Positions 25,522 through 34,110 of a stretch of 64,000 nt of DNA are shown piece after piece (positions within the stretch are counted from its first letter, which is position 1; every line of letters begins with the position of its first letter). The DNA is from Sulfitobacter dubius. Lineage in GTDB: Bacteria > Pseudomonadota > Alphaproteobacteria > Rhodobacterales > Rhodobacteraceae. The notes under the pieces were generated by a model. The model was not told the DNA's origin. It did no database searches and saw nothing but the letters and a program-made list of their open reading frames with translations. Both the position numbers and the translations under genes were made by a program. The stretch covers positions 434,001 to 498,000 of the forward strand of contig NZ_FOPG01000002.1 in NCBI RefSeq assembly GCF_900113435.1, read 5' to 3'.

Positions 25522-25953
25522 ATGTTCGATAACATCCTGCTGACCGTTGATCTGAGCGACCCGAAGTCATGGGAAAAGGCGTTGCCGCAGGCGGTGGATA
25601 TGATCCGCTTGTCCAAAGGCACCTTGCATATCCTCTCTGTTGTGCCGGATATGGGCACCCCGCTGGTCGAAGGGTTTTTCCCCGTTGACTACGAAAAACA
25701 GGCCACAGGCCGCGCGGCCAAGGCGTTGGAAAAGCTTGTCGAGCGGGAAGTGCCTGATGACGTAAAGGTGAAGCAGCACCTCAAGTTCGGCAAAATCCAC
25801 CGCGAGGCGCTGAAGACGATAAAGAAATCAAACGCCGATCTGGTGGTCATGGGGTCTGAGCACCCCGACAGCCTGCGCGAATTCCTCGTCGGCTCCAACG
25901 CCGACCGCATTGTGCGCCGTTCGCCTGTTTCCGTTCTGGTCGTGAGGGCGTAA
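25522..25953 (+). CDS. Universal stress protein (UspA family), TRAP-associated
   Basis: A 143-residue cytosolic Usp domain: MFDNILLTVDLSDP at the N-terminus and the C-terminal nucleotide-binding stretch VVMGSEHPDSLREFLVGSNA followed by SPVSVLVVR. The motif departs slightly from the canonical G-2x-G-9x-G(S/T), so ATP binding is likely but not certain. It lies 12 bases after the TRAP permease. Known precedent: in Halomonas elongata the Usp protein TeaD is encoded with the TeaABC TRAP importer and modulates it. A similar regulatory role here is inference from position. Confidence 0.88.
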   Translation: MFDNILLTVDLSDPKSWEKALPQAVDMIRLSKGTLHILSVVPDMGTPLVEGFFPVDYEKQATGRAAKALEKLVEREVPDDVKVKQHLKFGKIHREALKTIKKSNADLVVMGSEHPDSLREFLVGSNADRIVRRSPVSVLVVRA

Positions 25954-26020
25954 GACAGGTGCTTCGCGGAGATAGGCAAGGAAATGGTCCATTGCGCCGC
26001 GTTGTTCGGAGTATTCACGC

Positions 26021-27103
26021 ATGACCCCTTTCGCGATTGCCGGCGTGCAGATGTACGTCAATGCCTTGCAGCCCAATGTCGACGGCATGATCCAACGGCT
26101 CGACATTCTGATGGCCCGCTTCCCTTGGACGCAGATGGTGCTGTTTTCTGAACTGGCGCCTTTCGGCCCGCTCGACCGGTTTGCCCTGCCGCCCGAGAAC
26201 GAGACGATTGAGCAGTTTCAGGCTGCCGCGCGGCGGCACCGCATCTGGCTGATCCCCGGTTCGATGTTCCTAAAGCATCCCGAAGATGGCCGGGTCTATA
26301 ACACCTCCGTCGTCATCAACCCCGAAGGCGAGGTGGTGCGCCGCTATGCCAAGATGTTCCCGTTCCGGCCCTATGAGGCCGGGATCGCGGCGGGCAATGA
26401 ATTCTGCATCTTCGATGTGCCGGATGTGGGCCGCTTTGGCCTGTCGATCTGCTATGACATGTGGTTCCCCGAGACGACGCGCCAGCTGACCTCTCAGGGT
26501 GTCGAAGTGCTATTGCACCCCGTTCTGACCGGCACCACCGACCGCGATGCCGAGCTTGCCATCGCGCGGGCCACGGCGGCGCAGTTCCAGTGCTATATTT
26601 TCGACGTGAACGGTCTGGGCGCGGGCGGCGTGGGTAAATCCTGCGTGGTCGATCCGACCTCGATGGTGCTGCACCAATCGGCGGGCCAAGAGGACATGTT
26701 CCCGATTGAGATTGATCTGAACATGGTCCGCCGCCAGCGTGAGACGGGGATGAAGGGCTTGGGCCAGTTGCTCAAATCCTTCCGGGACCGCCCGACAGAC
26801 TTCCCTGTTTATGACCGTGACAGCGGCGCGGATGCCTTCCTGCATACCCTCGGCCCGCTCGAAATCCCGCAGCAGGGCAGCCGTGCGGGGCTGCATGTCG
26901 ATGTGCCCGCCCAGCAGGTGCCTGCCGAGATCCCCACCTACAAAGGCAAGAACGGTTTCCCGCCTGAGCCGCTTGCCAGCCCCACCGCCGGGACGGCGCC
27001 TGAGGTGGCGCAAACACCGGCGCCCGTGGCACCCGCTGCGGCCATGCCAGACCCACAAACAACGCCCGAAACACCCGGGCAGAACGGCAATACCAGCGGC
27101 TAG
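26021..27103 (+). CDS. Carbon-nitrogen hydrolase (nitrilase superfamily) with Pro/Ala-rich tail
   Basis: A 360-residue amidase/nitrilase-fold enzyme. The full catalytic triad is visible: Glu44 in FSELAPFG, Lys111 in YAKMFPFRPYEAG and Cys144 in LSICYDMWFPE, which is the arrangement that hydrolyses amide or nitrile C-N bonds through a thioester. The catalytic domain ends near residue 300; the last 55 or so residues are a low-complexity Pro, Ala, Thr tail (for example APVAPAAAMPDPQTTPETPG) not usual in this superfamily. Gap to the Usp gene is 67 bases and to the decarboxylase-like gene 65. The substrate is unknown; by context it may release an amine or acid from an imported amide. Confidence 0.88.
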   Translation: MTPFAIAGVQMYVNALQPNVDGMIQRLDILMARFPWTQMVLFSELAPFGPLDRFALPPENETIEQFQAAARRHRIWLIPGSMFLKHPEDGRVYNTSVVINPEGEVVRRYAKMFPFRPYEAGIAAGNEFCIFDVPDVGRFGLSICYDMWFPETTRQLTSQGVEVLLHPVLTGTTDRDAELAIARATAAQFQCYIFDVNGLGAGGVGKSCVVDPTSMVLHQSAGQEDMFPIEIDLNMVRRQRETGMKGLGQLLKSFRDRPTDFPVYDRDSGADAFLHTLGPLEIPQQGSRAGLHVDVPAQQVPAEIPTYKGKNGFPPEPLASPTAGTAPEVAQTPAPVAPAAAMPDPQTTPETPGQNGNTSG

Positions 27104-27168
27104 GCCGAGGTCAGGTTCGCAGACTGCGGTACCTAGGCATCGGTCGGCCCTCCAGCAGAGGACGACTG

Positions 27169-29904
27169 ATGCATTCTATGAACGACTATTCCTCGGCCAT
27201 TCAATTGCGGTCGGATCGGTGGAGCGCCCTGCGCGCTGCCACCACCGCCATGGCGCGTGACCCCAAGAGCAAGGGCGCGGCACAAGGGCGTAAGGAAATC
27301 GAGGCCCTGTTCGACTCGCTGGCCCTGATTGAGCCCTATTGGGCCTTTCCGGGCATGAGCGCCTTTGAACATATGCGCCGCCAGTTTGCCCATGGCAATT
27401 TCGAGGATCTGGCCTTTGCCGTGAACCGGGTGACCCGTGCGTTGACCACCGGCGCCTATCGCCGTCGCACGATCCCACTGGAACGCGACAGTCTGGATCA
27501 GGACGAGCACGACGACGAGGCGATGCTCCCGCCCGAGGCACGGGCGTTGGCGAAACCCTATTTCGAAGTGTTGATCGTCGACAATGTAAGCGAACAGCAA
27601 GAGCGCTGGCTGCGCAGCAACGTCACCCGCATGCGCCGCACCGAAGACCCATTTATCTATGAGGCGGTCGTGGTGCCCAGCCTTGAGGACGCGCTGATTG
27701 CGGTGATGTTCAACCACAACATTCAAGCCATCGTTGTCCGCCCCGGTCTGACGCTGAAGTCGAAAGTCGATCAGCAAATCCTGACCCGCTACCTTGCCCG
27801 CGCGGGGGGGCGGGATGAGATCGACGCGCTTGAGCCTGAAAGCTACGGCCCCGAACTCTGCCGGATGATCGCCAAGGTTCGGCCCGAGTTGGACGCCTAT
27901 CTGGTCACCGAACGCTCGGTCGAGGATATCGCCGGGCTCGATCTGGGGATCTGCCGCCGGGTCTTTTACAACCAAGAAGACTTCATGGAATTGCACCTCA
28001 ATATCCTGCGTGGGGTGCAGGCGCGGAATAAGTCGCCCTTCTTCACCGCGTTGGTGGAGTATTCCAAACAGCCCACAGGCGTCTTCCACGCCATGCCGAT
28101 CAGCCGCGGCAAGTCGATCTCGCGCTCGCACTGGATTCAGGACATGGGGGCGTTTTACGGGCCTAACATCTTCCTTGCAGAGACTTCGGCAACTTCCGGC
28201 GGCCTCGATAGTCTGCTAGAACCGCATGGCCCGATCAAAGAGGCACAGGAACTGGCAAGCCGTGCTTTCGGCTCTAAACAAACGTTTTTTGCCACCAACG
28301 GCACCTCGACCTGCAACAAGATCGTCGTGCAGGCGCTGGTGCGGCCCGGTGACATCGTGCTGGTCGACCGCGACTGCCACAAGTCGCATCACTACGGCAT
28401 GGTGCTGGCCGGCGCGCAGGTCAGCTATCTCGACAGCTATCCGCTCAACGAATACTCGATGTACGGTGCCGTGCCCCTGCGCGAGATCAAGCACCGTTTG
28501 CTGGAGTTGAAAGCGGCGGGCAAGCTCGACCGGGTGCGGATGCTCCTGCTGACCAACTGCACCTTTGACGGGCTGGTCTATAACGTTGAGCGGGTGATGG
28601 AGGAATGTCTGGCGATCAAGCCTGACCTCATCTTCCTCTGGGACGAGGCATGGTTCGCATTCGCCCGGTTTAGTCCCACATATCGCCAGCGAACGGCGAT
28701 GAACGCGGCCAATACACTGCGCGAGAAATTCAAGTCTGACGCCCATGCCGACGCCTATGAGGCGCAGCAGAAAACGCTGAAAGACGCGGATGACGAGACC
28801 CTACTCAACACCCGGCTGATCCCGCCGCCCCACGCGCGGGTGCGGGCCTATGCCACGCAATCGACCCATAAAACCCTGACATCGCTGCGCCAAGGCTCAA
28901 TGATCCACGTCAACGATCAGGACTTCAAAGGGGAGGTCGAGCAGAGCTTTCACGAAGCCTATATGACCCACACCTCAACCTCGCCGAACTACCAGATCAT
29001 CGCTTCACTGGATGTTGGCCGACGCCAAGTCGAACTCGAAGGGTTCGAATTTGTCCAGCGGCAGGTCGAAGCGGCGATGTCCATGCGCCGCGCGATCAGC
29101 GAACACGCCCTGCTGCGGAAATATTTCAAAGTGCTCTCCGCCGGCGACATGATCCCCGAACAGCACCGCGAAAGCGGCGTCACCAGCTATTATGACGTAG
29201 AGCAGGGCTGGACTGATATGTGGGATTGTTGGGAGCAGGATGAGTTTGTACTCGACGCCACCCGCGTGACCTTGGCCGTGGGCGGCACCGGTTGGGATGG
29301 CGATACCTTCAAGACGCAGATCCTGATGGATAAATACGGCATCCAGATCAACAAGACTTCGCGCAATACCGTGTTGTTCATGACCAACATCGGCACCACG
29401 CGCTCTTCGGTCGCCTATCTGATCGAAGTGCTGGTAGAGATCGCCAAATCGCTCGACGATCTTTTGGACGATGCCAGCCGGATGGAACGGCTGTCGTTTG
29501 ACCGGCGTGTGACCAACCTGATGGAAAACTACCCCCCGCTGCCGGATTTCAGTTGCTTCCACGAAGCCTTCCGCGCCGCAGACACGCCTGAGGGGGACAT
29601 TCGGACGCCCTTCTTCCTCGCCTATGATGAGAAAAACTGTGACTACCTCGACCTGAACGGCTCGCTCCAAGAGGCGATGGACGCGGGCGAGACCGTGGTC
29701 TCGGCCAGTTTCATCATTCCCTATCCGCCCGGCTTTCCGATCCTTGTCCCCGGACAGGTCGTCAGTCAGGAAATTCTCGATTTCATGCGTGCTTTGGACG
29801 TGAGCGAGATCCACGGATACCGGCCCGATCTGGGCCTGCGCGTCTTTACCGCGGAGGCGCTGAAGCGCGTGCGCCGCAAAGACCTTTCTTCTTCACCCGT
29901 TTGA
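27169..29904 (+). CDS. Orn/Lys/Arg decarboxylase-like PLP enzyme, enlarged (911 aa)
   Basis: A fold-type I PLP enzyme of the bacterial inducible Lys/Arg/Orn decarboxylase group. Matching blocks in order: TNGTSTCNKIVVQAL (377-391), VDRDCHKSHHYGMVLAGA (399-416), LIFLWDEAWFAFARFSP (487-503) with cofactor Asp492, and the Schiff-base Lys568 in QSTHKTLTSLRQGSMIHV. The N-terminal wing-like part (about 130-255) and a C-terminal domain (about 740-900) are present. At 911 residues it is clearly longer than LdcI (about 715); one insert is the charged stretch about 505-558 between Asp492 and Lys568. Family chemistry is removal of the alpha-carboxylate of a basic amino acid to give a diamine or agmatine. 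The substrate here is not known, and the insert near the active site argues against simply calling it lysine decarboxylase. Confidence 0.85.
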   Translation: MHSMNDYSSAIQLRSDRWSALRAATTAMARDPKSKGAAQGRKEIEALFDSLALIEPYWAFPGMSAFEHMRRQFAHGNFEDLAFAVNRVTRALTTGAYRRRTIPLERDSLDQDEHDDEAMLPPEARALAKPYFEVLIVDNVSEQQERWLRSNVTRMRRTEDPFIYEAVVVPSLEDALIAVMFNHNIQAIVVRPGLTLKSKVDQQILTRYLARAGGRDEIDALEPESYGPELCRMIAKVRPELDAYLVTERSVEDIAGLDLGICRRVFYNQEDFMELHLNILRGVQARNKSPFFTALVEYSKQPTGVFHAMPISRGKSISRSHWIQDMGAFYGPNIFLAETSATSGGLDSLLEPHGPIKEAQELASRAFGSKQTFFATNGTSTCNKIVVQALVRPGDIVLVDRDCHKSHHYGMVLAGAQVSYLDSYPLNEYSMYGAVPLREIKHRLLELKAAGKLDRVRMLLLTNCTFDGLVYNVERVMEECLAIKPDLIFLWDEAWFAFARFSPTYRQRTAMNAANTLREKFKSDAHADAYEAQQKTLKDADDETLLNTRLIPPPHARVRAYATQSTHKTLTSLRQGSMIHVNDQDFKGEVEQSFHEAYMTHTSTSPNYQIIASLDVGRRQVELEGFEFVQRQVEAAMSMRRAISEHALLRKYFKVLSAGDMIPEQHRESGVTSYYDVEQGWTDMWDCWEQDEFVLDATRVTLAVGGTGWDGDTFKTQILMDKYGIQINKTSRNTVLFMTNIGTTRSSVAYLIEVLVEIAKSLDDLLDDASRMERLSFDRRVTNLMENYPPLPDFSCFHEAFRAADTPEGDIRTPFFLAYDEKNCDYLDLNGSLQEAMDAGETVVSASFIIPYPPGFPILVPGQVVSQEILDFMRALDVSEIHGYRPDLGLRVFTAEALKRVRRKDLSSSPV

Positions 29905-29921
29905 CCAAAAGGACCAACGAC

Positions 29922-31379
29922 ATGGCAACAGTACTTAAAAATATCTCTGAAATCCGCCGGTTCTTTCACCGAAACGAAGACCCTGTTTATTTCATTTCGG
30001 CCACCAACTTTAACCTGTTGGGGTTGGATGAATGGGTAAAGAACTTCAAGTACATCTGCTACATCGATTGCTACGGCGGCAAGCACCCGAACGTCTTTTG
30101 CCCCTCGGAACAGCCCCATGCGGAGTTCCAGAGCATCGAGGACATCAACAACTACCTGCTGCAGCACAAAGAGGTCATCGACTTCATCAAGCGCCGTGGC
30201 GGCAAGCCTAAGTTCGTCTTTTTGATGTTCGATGAAGAGACGGAGCGTCTGTCCAAGGAGCTTGGTGCCGACGTCTGGTTCCCCAAGGCCAAGCTGCGCC
30301 AGTCGATGGACAACAAGATTGAAACCGTCCGCATCGGCAACAAGGCGGGCGTGCCTTCCGTGCCGAACGTTCTGGCCGAGGTGAAGTCTTATGACGACTT
30401 GAAAAAGACCTGCGAGAAGGCCGGGATCGGTCATGATCTGGTGCTGCAATCGGCCTATGGCGACAGCGGGCACACGACCTTCTTCATCAAGTCCGAAGCC
30501 GACTTCCGTCGCCATGAGAGCGAGATCGTCGGCGAAGGCGAAATCAAGATCATGAAGCGGATCGATTGCCGGGGTGCGGCGATTGAGGCCTGCGCCACAA
30601 AGGAAGGCACGATCGTTGGCCCGCTGATGACCGAGCTAGTCGGCTTCAAAGAGCTGACCCCCTATCGCGGCGGCTGGTGCGGCAATGAGATTCTTGCGAC
30701 GGCCTTCCCGCCCAAGGTGCGCGAAAAAGCCCGCGATCTGACCTTCAAATTTGGTGAGCAACTGCGCAAGGAAGGGTATCGCGGCTATTTCGAATTGGAC
30801 TTCTTGATCGACAAGAAAACCGGCGATCTTTGGCTGGGTGAATTGAACCCGCGCATCACCGGCGCGTCTTCGATGACCAACCACGCGGCTTTCGCCCATG
30901 CCGATGCGCCGTTGTTCCTGTTCCACCTGCTGGAGTTCAGCCGCAAGAAATTCGATCTGGACGTCGATGAGCTCAACGCCCGCTGGGCCGATCCAGAGAT
31001 GATCGACGGTTGGAGCCAAATGGTGATCAAGCACACCGATGACAGCGTCGACATCTGCACCGAAGCGCCTGAGACCGGCATCTATAAGATGAAGGAAGAC
31101 GGCAGCGTGGTCTTTGACCGCTTCGATTATCACCGCCGCGCAGTGGAGTCGGAGAACGAAGCTTTCTTCCTGCGCATCCTGCAACCGGGTGATTACCGCT
31201 ATGAAGGGGCCGACATTGGGATCCTTGTGACGCGGGGTCGTTCAATGACCAAGTCTTTCCAGTTGAATGAGCGGGCGAAAAAGTGGATCCACGGGATCAA
31301 GCGCAGCGTAGAGGGCAAACCCCTGCCCACCGCGTCTGCTGGTCCGGAACTCTCTGATCCGGCGTTCAAGATCCTGTAG
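29922..31379 (+). CDS. ATP-grasp domain protein (biotin-carboxylase-like ligase)
   Basis: A 485-residue cytosolic enzyme. A pre-ATP-grasp region (about 20-125) precedes an ATP-grasp fold whose nucleotide/Mg site is visible as YFELDFLID (289-297, Glu291) and WLGELNPRITGASSMTN (304-320, Glu307 and Asn309). LVLQSAYGDSGHTTFFI (173-189) is the flexible loop. No biotin-binding or carboxyltransferase part is present, so it probably activates a carboxylate as acyl phosphate and joins it to an amine or thiol rather than carboxylating biotin. ATG 29922 is preferred (AAAAGGA 8 bases upstream) over a TTG at 29901. It sits 17 bases after the decarboxylase-like gene and 17 before the C45 gene. Confidence 0.8.
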   Translation: MATVLKNISEIRRFFHRNEDPVYFISATNFNLLGLDEWVKNFKYICYIDCYGGKHPNVFCPSEQPHAEFQSIEDINNYLLQHKEVIDFIKRRGGKPKFVFLMFDEETERLSKELGADVWFPKAKLRQSMDNKIETVRIGNKAGVPSVPNVLAEVKSYDDLKKTCEKAGIGHDLVLQSAYGDSGHTTFFIKSEADFRRHESEIVGEGEIKIMKRIDCRGAAIEACATKEGTIVGPLMTELVGFKELTPYRGGWCGNEILATAFPPKVREKARDLTFKFGEQLRKEGYRGYFELDFLIDKKTGDLWLGELNPRITGASSMTNHAAFAHADAPLFLFHLLEFSRKKFDLDVDELNARWADPEMIDGWSQMVIKHTDDSVDICTEAPETGIYKMKEDGSVVFDRFDYHRRAVESENEAFFLRILQPGDYRYEGADIGILVTRGRSMTKSFQLNERAKKWIHGIKRSVEGKPLPTASAGPELSDPAFKIL

Positions 31380-31396
31380 CAAGATGAAAGGCCGCG

Positions 31397-32368
31397 ATGT
31401 ACTGGCGCGCAATGTCCGAAGACCAGCCCGGCCCCAAGTGGGCCGGTCTCTTCGCGGCCTATTGGCCTGACTACCACGCGTGGTGGCTGAAGGAGGGGGA
31501 GGCCGCGCGCCCGACCTATGCCCAATGCCGCCGCGCGTTGGTCAAACATATGCCAGAGATGGCACCGCTTTATGATGAACTCTGCACACTTGCGGGTGGC
31601 AGCGATCATGCAGCCCGGTTCCTTAGTTTCTATTGTCCGCCGCCCTATCTTTCGGCCTGTTCGCAAGCGATCTGGGCCGGGAAGGAGCCGGTCATGGTGC
31701 GCAACTATGACTATAATCCCAACGCATTTGACGCGATGGTGCTGCGCACGAATTGGCAGGGTCGTCAGGTTATGGGCACCTCGGACGGGCTGTGGGGGCT
31801 GGTTGATGGGGTGAATGACGCGGGGCTGTCGATCTCGCTGACCTTCGGCGGGCGGCGTGTGGTGGGCGAAGGCTTCGGCGTGCCGCTGATCCTGCGCTAT
31901 GTGCTACAAACCTGCGAAACCGCGCAGGAGGCGGGCGAGGTGCTATCGCGCGTGCCGACGCATATGAGCTACAATGTCACCGTTCTAGACCGCAAGCGTA
32001 ACTACCTGACCGCAATGATGGCACCCGACCGCCCGGCGGTCATCACCCGTGCCGCGGTGGCAACGAACCATCAAGAAAGCGTTGAGTGGATCAGCCACGC
32101 ACGGTTCACCGCAACAGTTGAGCGTGAACGCTATCTCTTGCAGCGGTTGCGGCTGCACCGCGATCCGGAAGAGAAATTTATCGGCGCGTTTCTGAAACCA
32201 CCGCTTTACTCCACGGCTTTTAACGCGGGCTTTGGCACACTTTATACCGCCGTTTACCGACCACGAAAGCGCCAAATGGAACTGCGCTGGCCCGGAACAA
32301 CATGGGCGCTTTCCTTAAGTGATTTCACCGAAGGCGCGCGTCAGGTGCTGGTACCGGGGGCGGCATAA
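31397..32368 (+). CDS. C45-family autoproteolytic acyltransferase/hydrolase
   Basis: A 323-residue member of the N-terminal-nucleophile group that includes acyl-CoA:6-aminopenicillanic acid acyltransferase. The likely self-cleavage and nucleophile position is Cys88 in PYLSACSQAIWAG, followed by the family-type oxyanion segment MVRNYDYNP (100-108) and GLWGLVDGVNDAGLSISLTF. Family members cleave themselves before the Cys and then transfer or hydrolyse an acyl group on an amine. No signal peptide is seen. AAAGG precedes the ATG. The gap of 2 bases to the racemase gene and 17 to the ATP-grasp gene places it inside the operon; an N-acylation or deacylation step on the amine made upstream is plausible but unproven. 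Confidence 0.8.
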   Translation: MYWRAMSEDQPGPKWAGLFAAYWPDYHAWWLKEGEAARPTYAQCRRALVKHMPEMAPLYDELCTLAGGSDHAARFLSFYCPPPYLSACSQAIWAGKEPVMVRNYDYNPNAFDAMVLRTNWQGRQVMGTSDGLWGLVDGVNDAGLSISLTFGGRRVVGEGFGVPLILRYVLQTCETAQEAGEVLSRVPTHMSYNVTVLDRKRNYLTAMMAPDRPAVITRAAVATNHQESVEWISHARFTATVERERYLLQRLRLHRDPEEKFIGAFLKPPLYSTAFNAGFGTLYTAVYRPRKRQMELRWPGTTWALSLSDFTEGARQVLVPGAA

Positions 32369-32370
32369 GC

Positions 32371-33468
32371 ATGGCAGAACGCAAAGGGCCGCTGGCCTCG
32401 CTAAGGGTGGTGGAATTTTCGGGACTGGGGCCTGCGCCACTTGCTGGGCAATTGTTGGCTGATTTGGGTGCCGATGTCATCACCATAGACCGCAAAGCTG
32501 CACCGGCGGATCCCGCCGACATCAACAGGCGTGGCAAGCGGTCGGTGGTGCTTGACCTCAAAACTCCCGAAGGCCATGCGGCAGCGCGGGCGATGATCTC
32601 GTCTGCCGATGTGCTGATCGAAGGGTTCCGACCCGGCGTGATGGAGCGTTTGGGCCTCGGCCCGACAGATTGCTCCGAAAAGCTGATCTATGGCCGCATG
32701 ACTGGCTGGGGCCAAACCGGCCCATGGGCGCAGACGGCGGGGCATGACATCAATTATCTGGCTCTAACAGGGGCTTTGCACGCCATGGGCAGCGCCAATG
32801 CGCCCCCGGTGCCGCCGCTCAACATGGTGGCTGACTACGGGGGCGGGACGATGTTTTTGCTGTTCGGAATCTTGTCGGCAGTAATCGAGCGTGGAGTGAC
32901 CGGCAAAGGTCAAGTGGTTGACGCTGCGATGGTTGATGGGGTGCCCGCGATGATGGGGCTGATCCACGGTATGTTCGCCCAAGGCACATGGTCTGAGGCC
33001 CGCGCCGCGAATTGGCTCGACGGTGCCGCTCCGTTTTACCGCTGCTACACCTGTGCCGATGGCAAGTTCGTCGCTGTGGGGGCGTTAGAGCCGCAATTCT
33101 ACGCAATCTTGCTAGAGAAATTGGACCTTCCGGCTGACTATGGGTCAAGCCAAAATGACACCGCAACTTGGGCCGAGCGCACTGCCGAATTTGCCGCCGC
33201 TTTCGCAACGCGCAGCCGCGACGATTGGGCGGCGCATTTCGACGGCACAGATGCCTGTGTGGCACCGGTCCTCAGCTTTTCCGAAGCCCCGGATCATCCG
33301 CAGATGGCATCGCGTGGTAATATGTTAAAAGTGAACGGCGTGCTACAATCGGGCCACGCCCCGCGCTTTGGGTCCGGAGTGCCGGTAATGCCGAGCCTAC
33401 CCCGCCCAATCGGCGCGGATACCGAGGCGGTTCTGGCAGAAATTGGCATGTCATTAAGTCGCCCATGA
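32371..33468 (+). CDS. Alpha-methylacyl-CoA racemase-like CaiB/BaiF family protein
   Basis: A 365-residue class III CoA-transferase-fold protein. Instead of the transferase Asp it shows the racemase residues of Mycobacterium tuberculosis MCR at nearly identical positions: His125 in TAGHDINYLALTG, Asp155 in NMVADYGGG and Glu240 in VGALEPQFY (MCR: 126, 156, 241). It should epimerise the alpha carbon of a 2-methyl-branched acyl-CoA in the cytosol. It begins 2 bases after the C45 gene, so it is cotranscribed with it, which is unusual company for a racemase and hints that the acyl group handled by the operon is a CoA ester. The stop codon touches the terminator of the convergent PfpI gene. Confidence 0.88.
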   Translation: MAERKGPLASLRVVEFSGLGPAPLAGQLLADLGADVITIDRKAAPADPADINRRGKRSVVLDLKTPEGHAAARAMISSADVLIEGFRPGVMERLGLGPTDCSEKLIYGRMTGWGQTGPWAQTAGHDINYLALTGALHAMGSANAPPVPPLNMVADYGGGTMFLLFGILSAVIERGVTGKGQVVDAAMVDGVPAMMGLIHGMFAQGTWSEARAANWLDGAAPFYRCYTCADGKFVAVGALEPQFYAILLEKLDLPADYGSSQNDTATWAERTAEFAAAFATRSRDDWAAHFDGTDACVAPVLSFSEAPDHPQMASRGNMLKVNGVLQSGHAPRFGSGVPVMPSLPRPIGADTEAVLAEIGMSLSRP

Positions 33469-33494
33469 AAAACCCCCGGCCAAACGACCGGGGG
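33468..33494 (-). terminator. Rho-independent terminator of the PfpI gene
   Basis: Minus-strand stem CCCCCGG/CCGGGGG with an 8-base loop followed by five T residues, 25 bases after the PfpI stop. The stem can also form in transcripts from the racemase gene, whose stop codon overlaps the T run, but no T run follows in that direction. Confidence 0.8.
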
Positions 33495-33519
33495 TAGATC
33501 GCACATCGAAATGCGTAGC

Positions 33520-34080
33520 TTAGGCGGCCTCGCGCTCGTGTTTGCCTTCTTCGATCTCCTCGACAATCTTAGCCACAAATGCGTCCAGATCTTCGGGCGA
33601 ACGGCTGGTAATGATGCCTTGATCGGCGACCACTTCGCTGTCTTCGTAATGCGCACCGGCGTTCTTCACGTCCGTCGCGATAGAGCCAAAGCAGGTCGCC
33701 TTGCGGCCTTTGATAATGCCTGCTTCGATCAGCAGCCAAGGCGCGTGACAAATCGCGGCAACGGTTTTTCCGCTGTCGTGGAACGAGCGGATCAACGCCA
33801 CGGCATCCTTATTGGCTCGCAGCAGGTCGGGGTTGATCTGGCCGCCGGGCAGTACGATGCCCTGATAGTCGTCTACATTCACGTCCTTAAGCGCCAAATC
33901 GGCGGGGGTGGTGTTGCCCCAATCGTCTTCGTCCCAGCCCTTGATCTCATTCCCGTCGGGGGTGGCCACATGTACGGTGGCACCGCGCCCGCGCAGGTCG
34001 TTCAGGGGTTTTTCCAACTCGGACTGCTCAAAGCCGTTGGTGGCGAGGATCAGGATCTTTGCATTGTTGATATCGGTCAT
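33520..34080 (-). CDS. PfpI/DJ-1-family protein (type 1 glutamine amidotransferase-like)
   Basis: A 186-residue cytosolic protein of the PfpI subgroup. The nucleophile elbow is AAICHAPWLL with Cys111-His112, the acidic partner is Glu18 in NGFEQSEL, and VLPGGQINPD (77-86) is the family Gly loop. Related proteins act as proteases, glyoxalase-type enzymes or protein/nucleic acid deglycases; the exact activity cannot be chosen here. An EcfG promoter with perfect consensus elements lies 31 bases before the ATG, and GGAGA precedes the start, so this is a likely member of the general stress regulon. It has its own terminator and is a single-gene unit. Confidence 0.9.
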   Translation of the reverse strand: MTDINNAKILILATNGFEQSELEKPLNDLRGRGATVHVATPDGNEIKGWDEDDWGNTTPADLALKDVNVDDYQGIVLPGGQINPDLLRANKDAVALIRSFHDSGKTVAAICHAPWLLIEAGIIKGRKATCFGSIATDVKNAGAHYEDSEVVADQGIITSRSPEDLDAFVAKIVEEIEEGKHEREAA

Positions 34081-34110
34081 TGCTTTCTCCTTTGTGATTT
34101 CTGCTAGACT

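Noticed and set aside
29901-29921. TTG start for the ATP-grasp gene overlapping the decarboxylase stop
   Set aside because: AAAAGGA lies inside this stretch at the right distance for ATG 29922.
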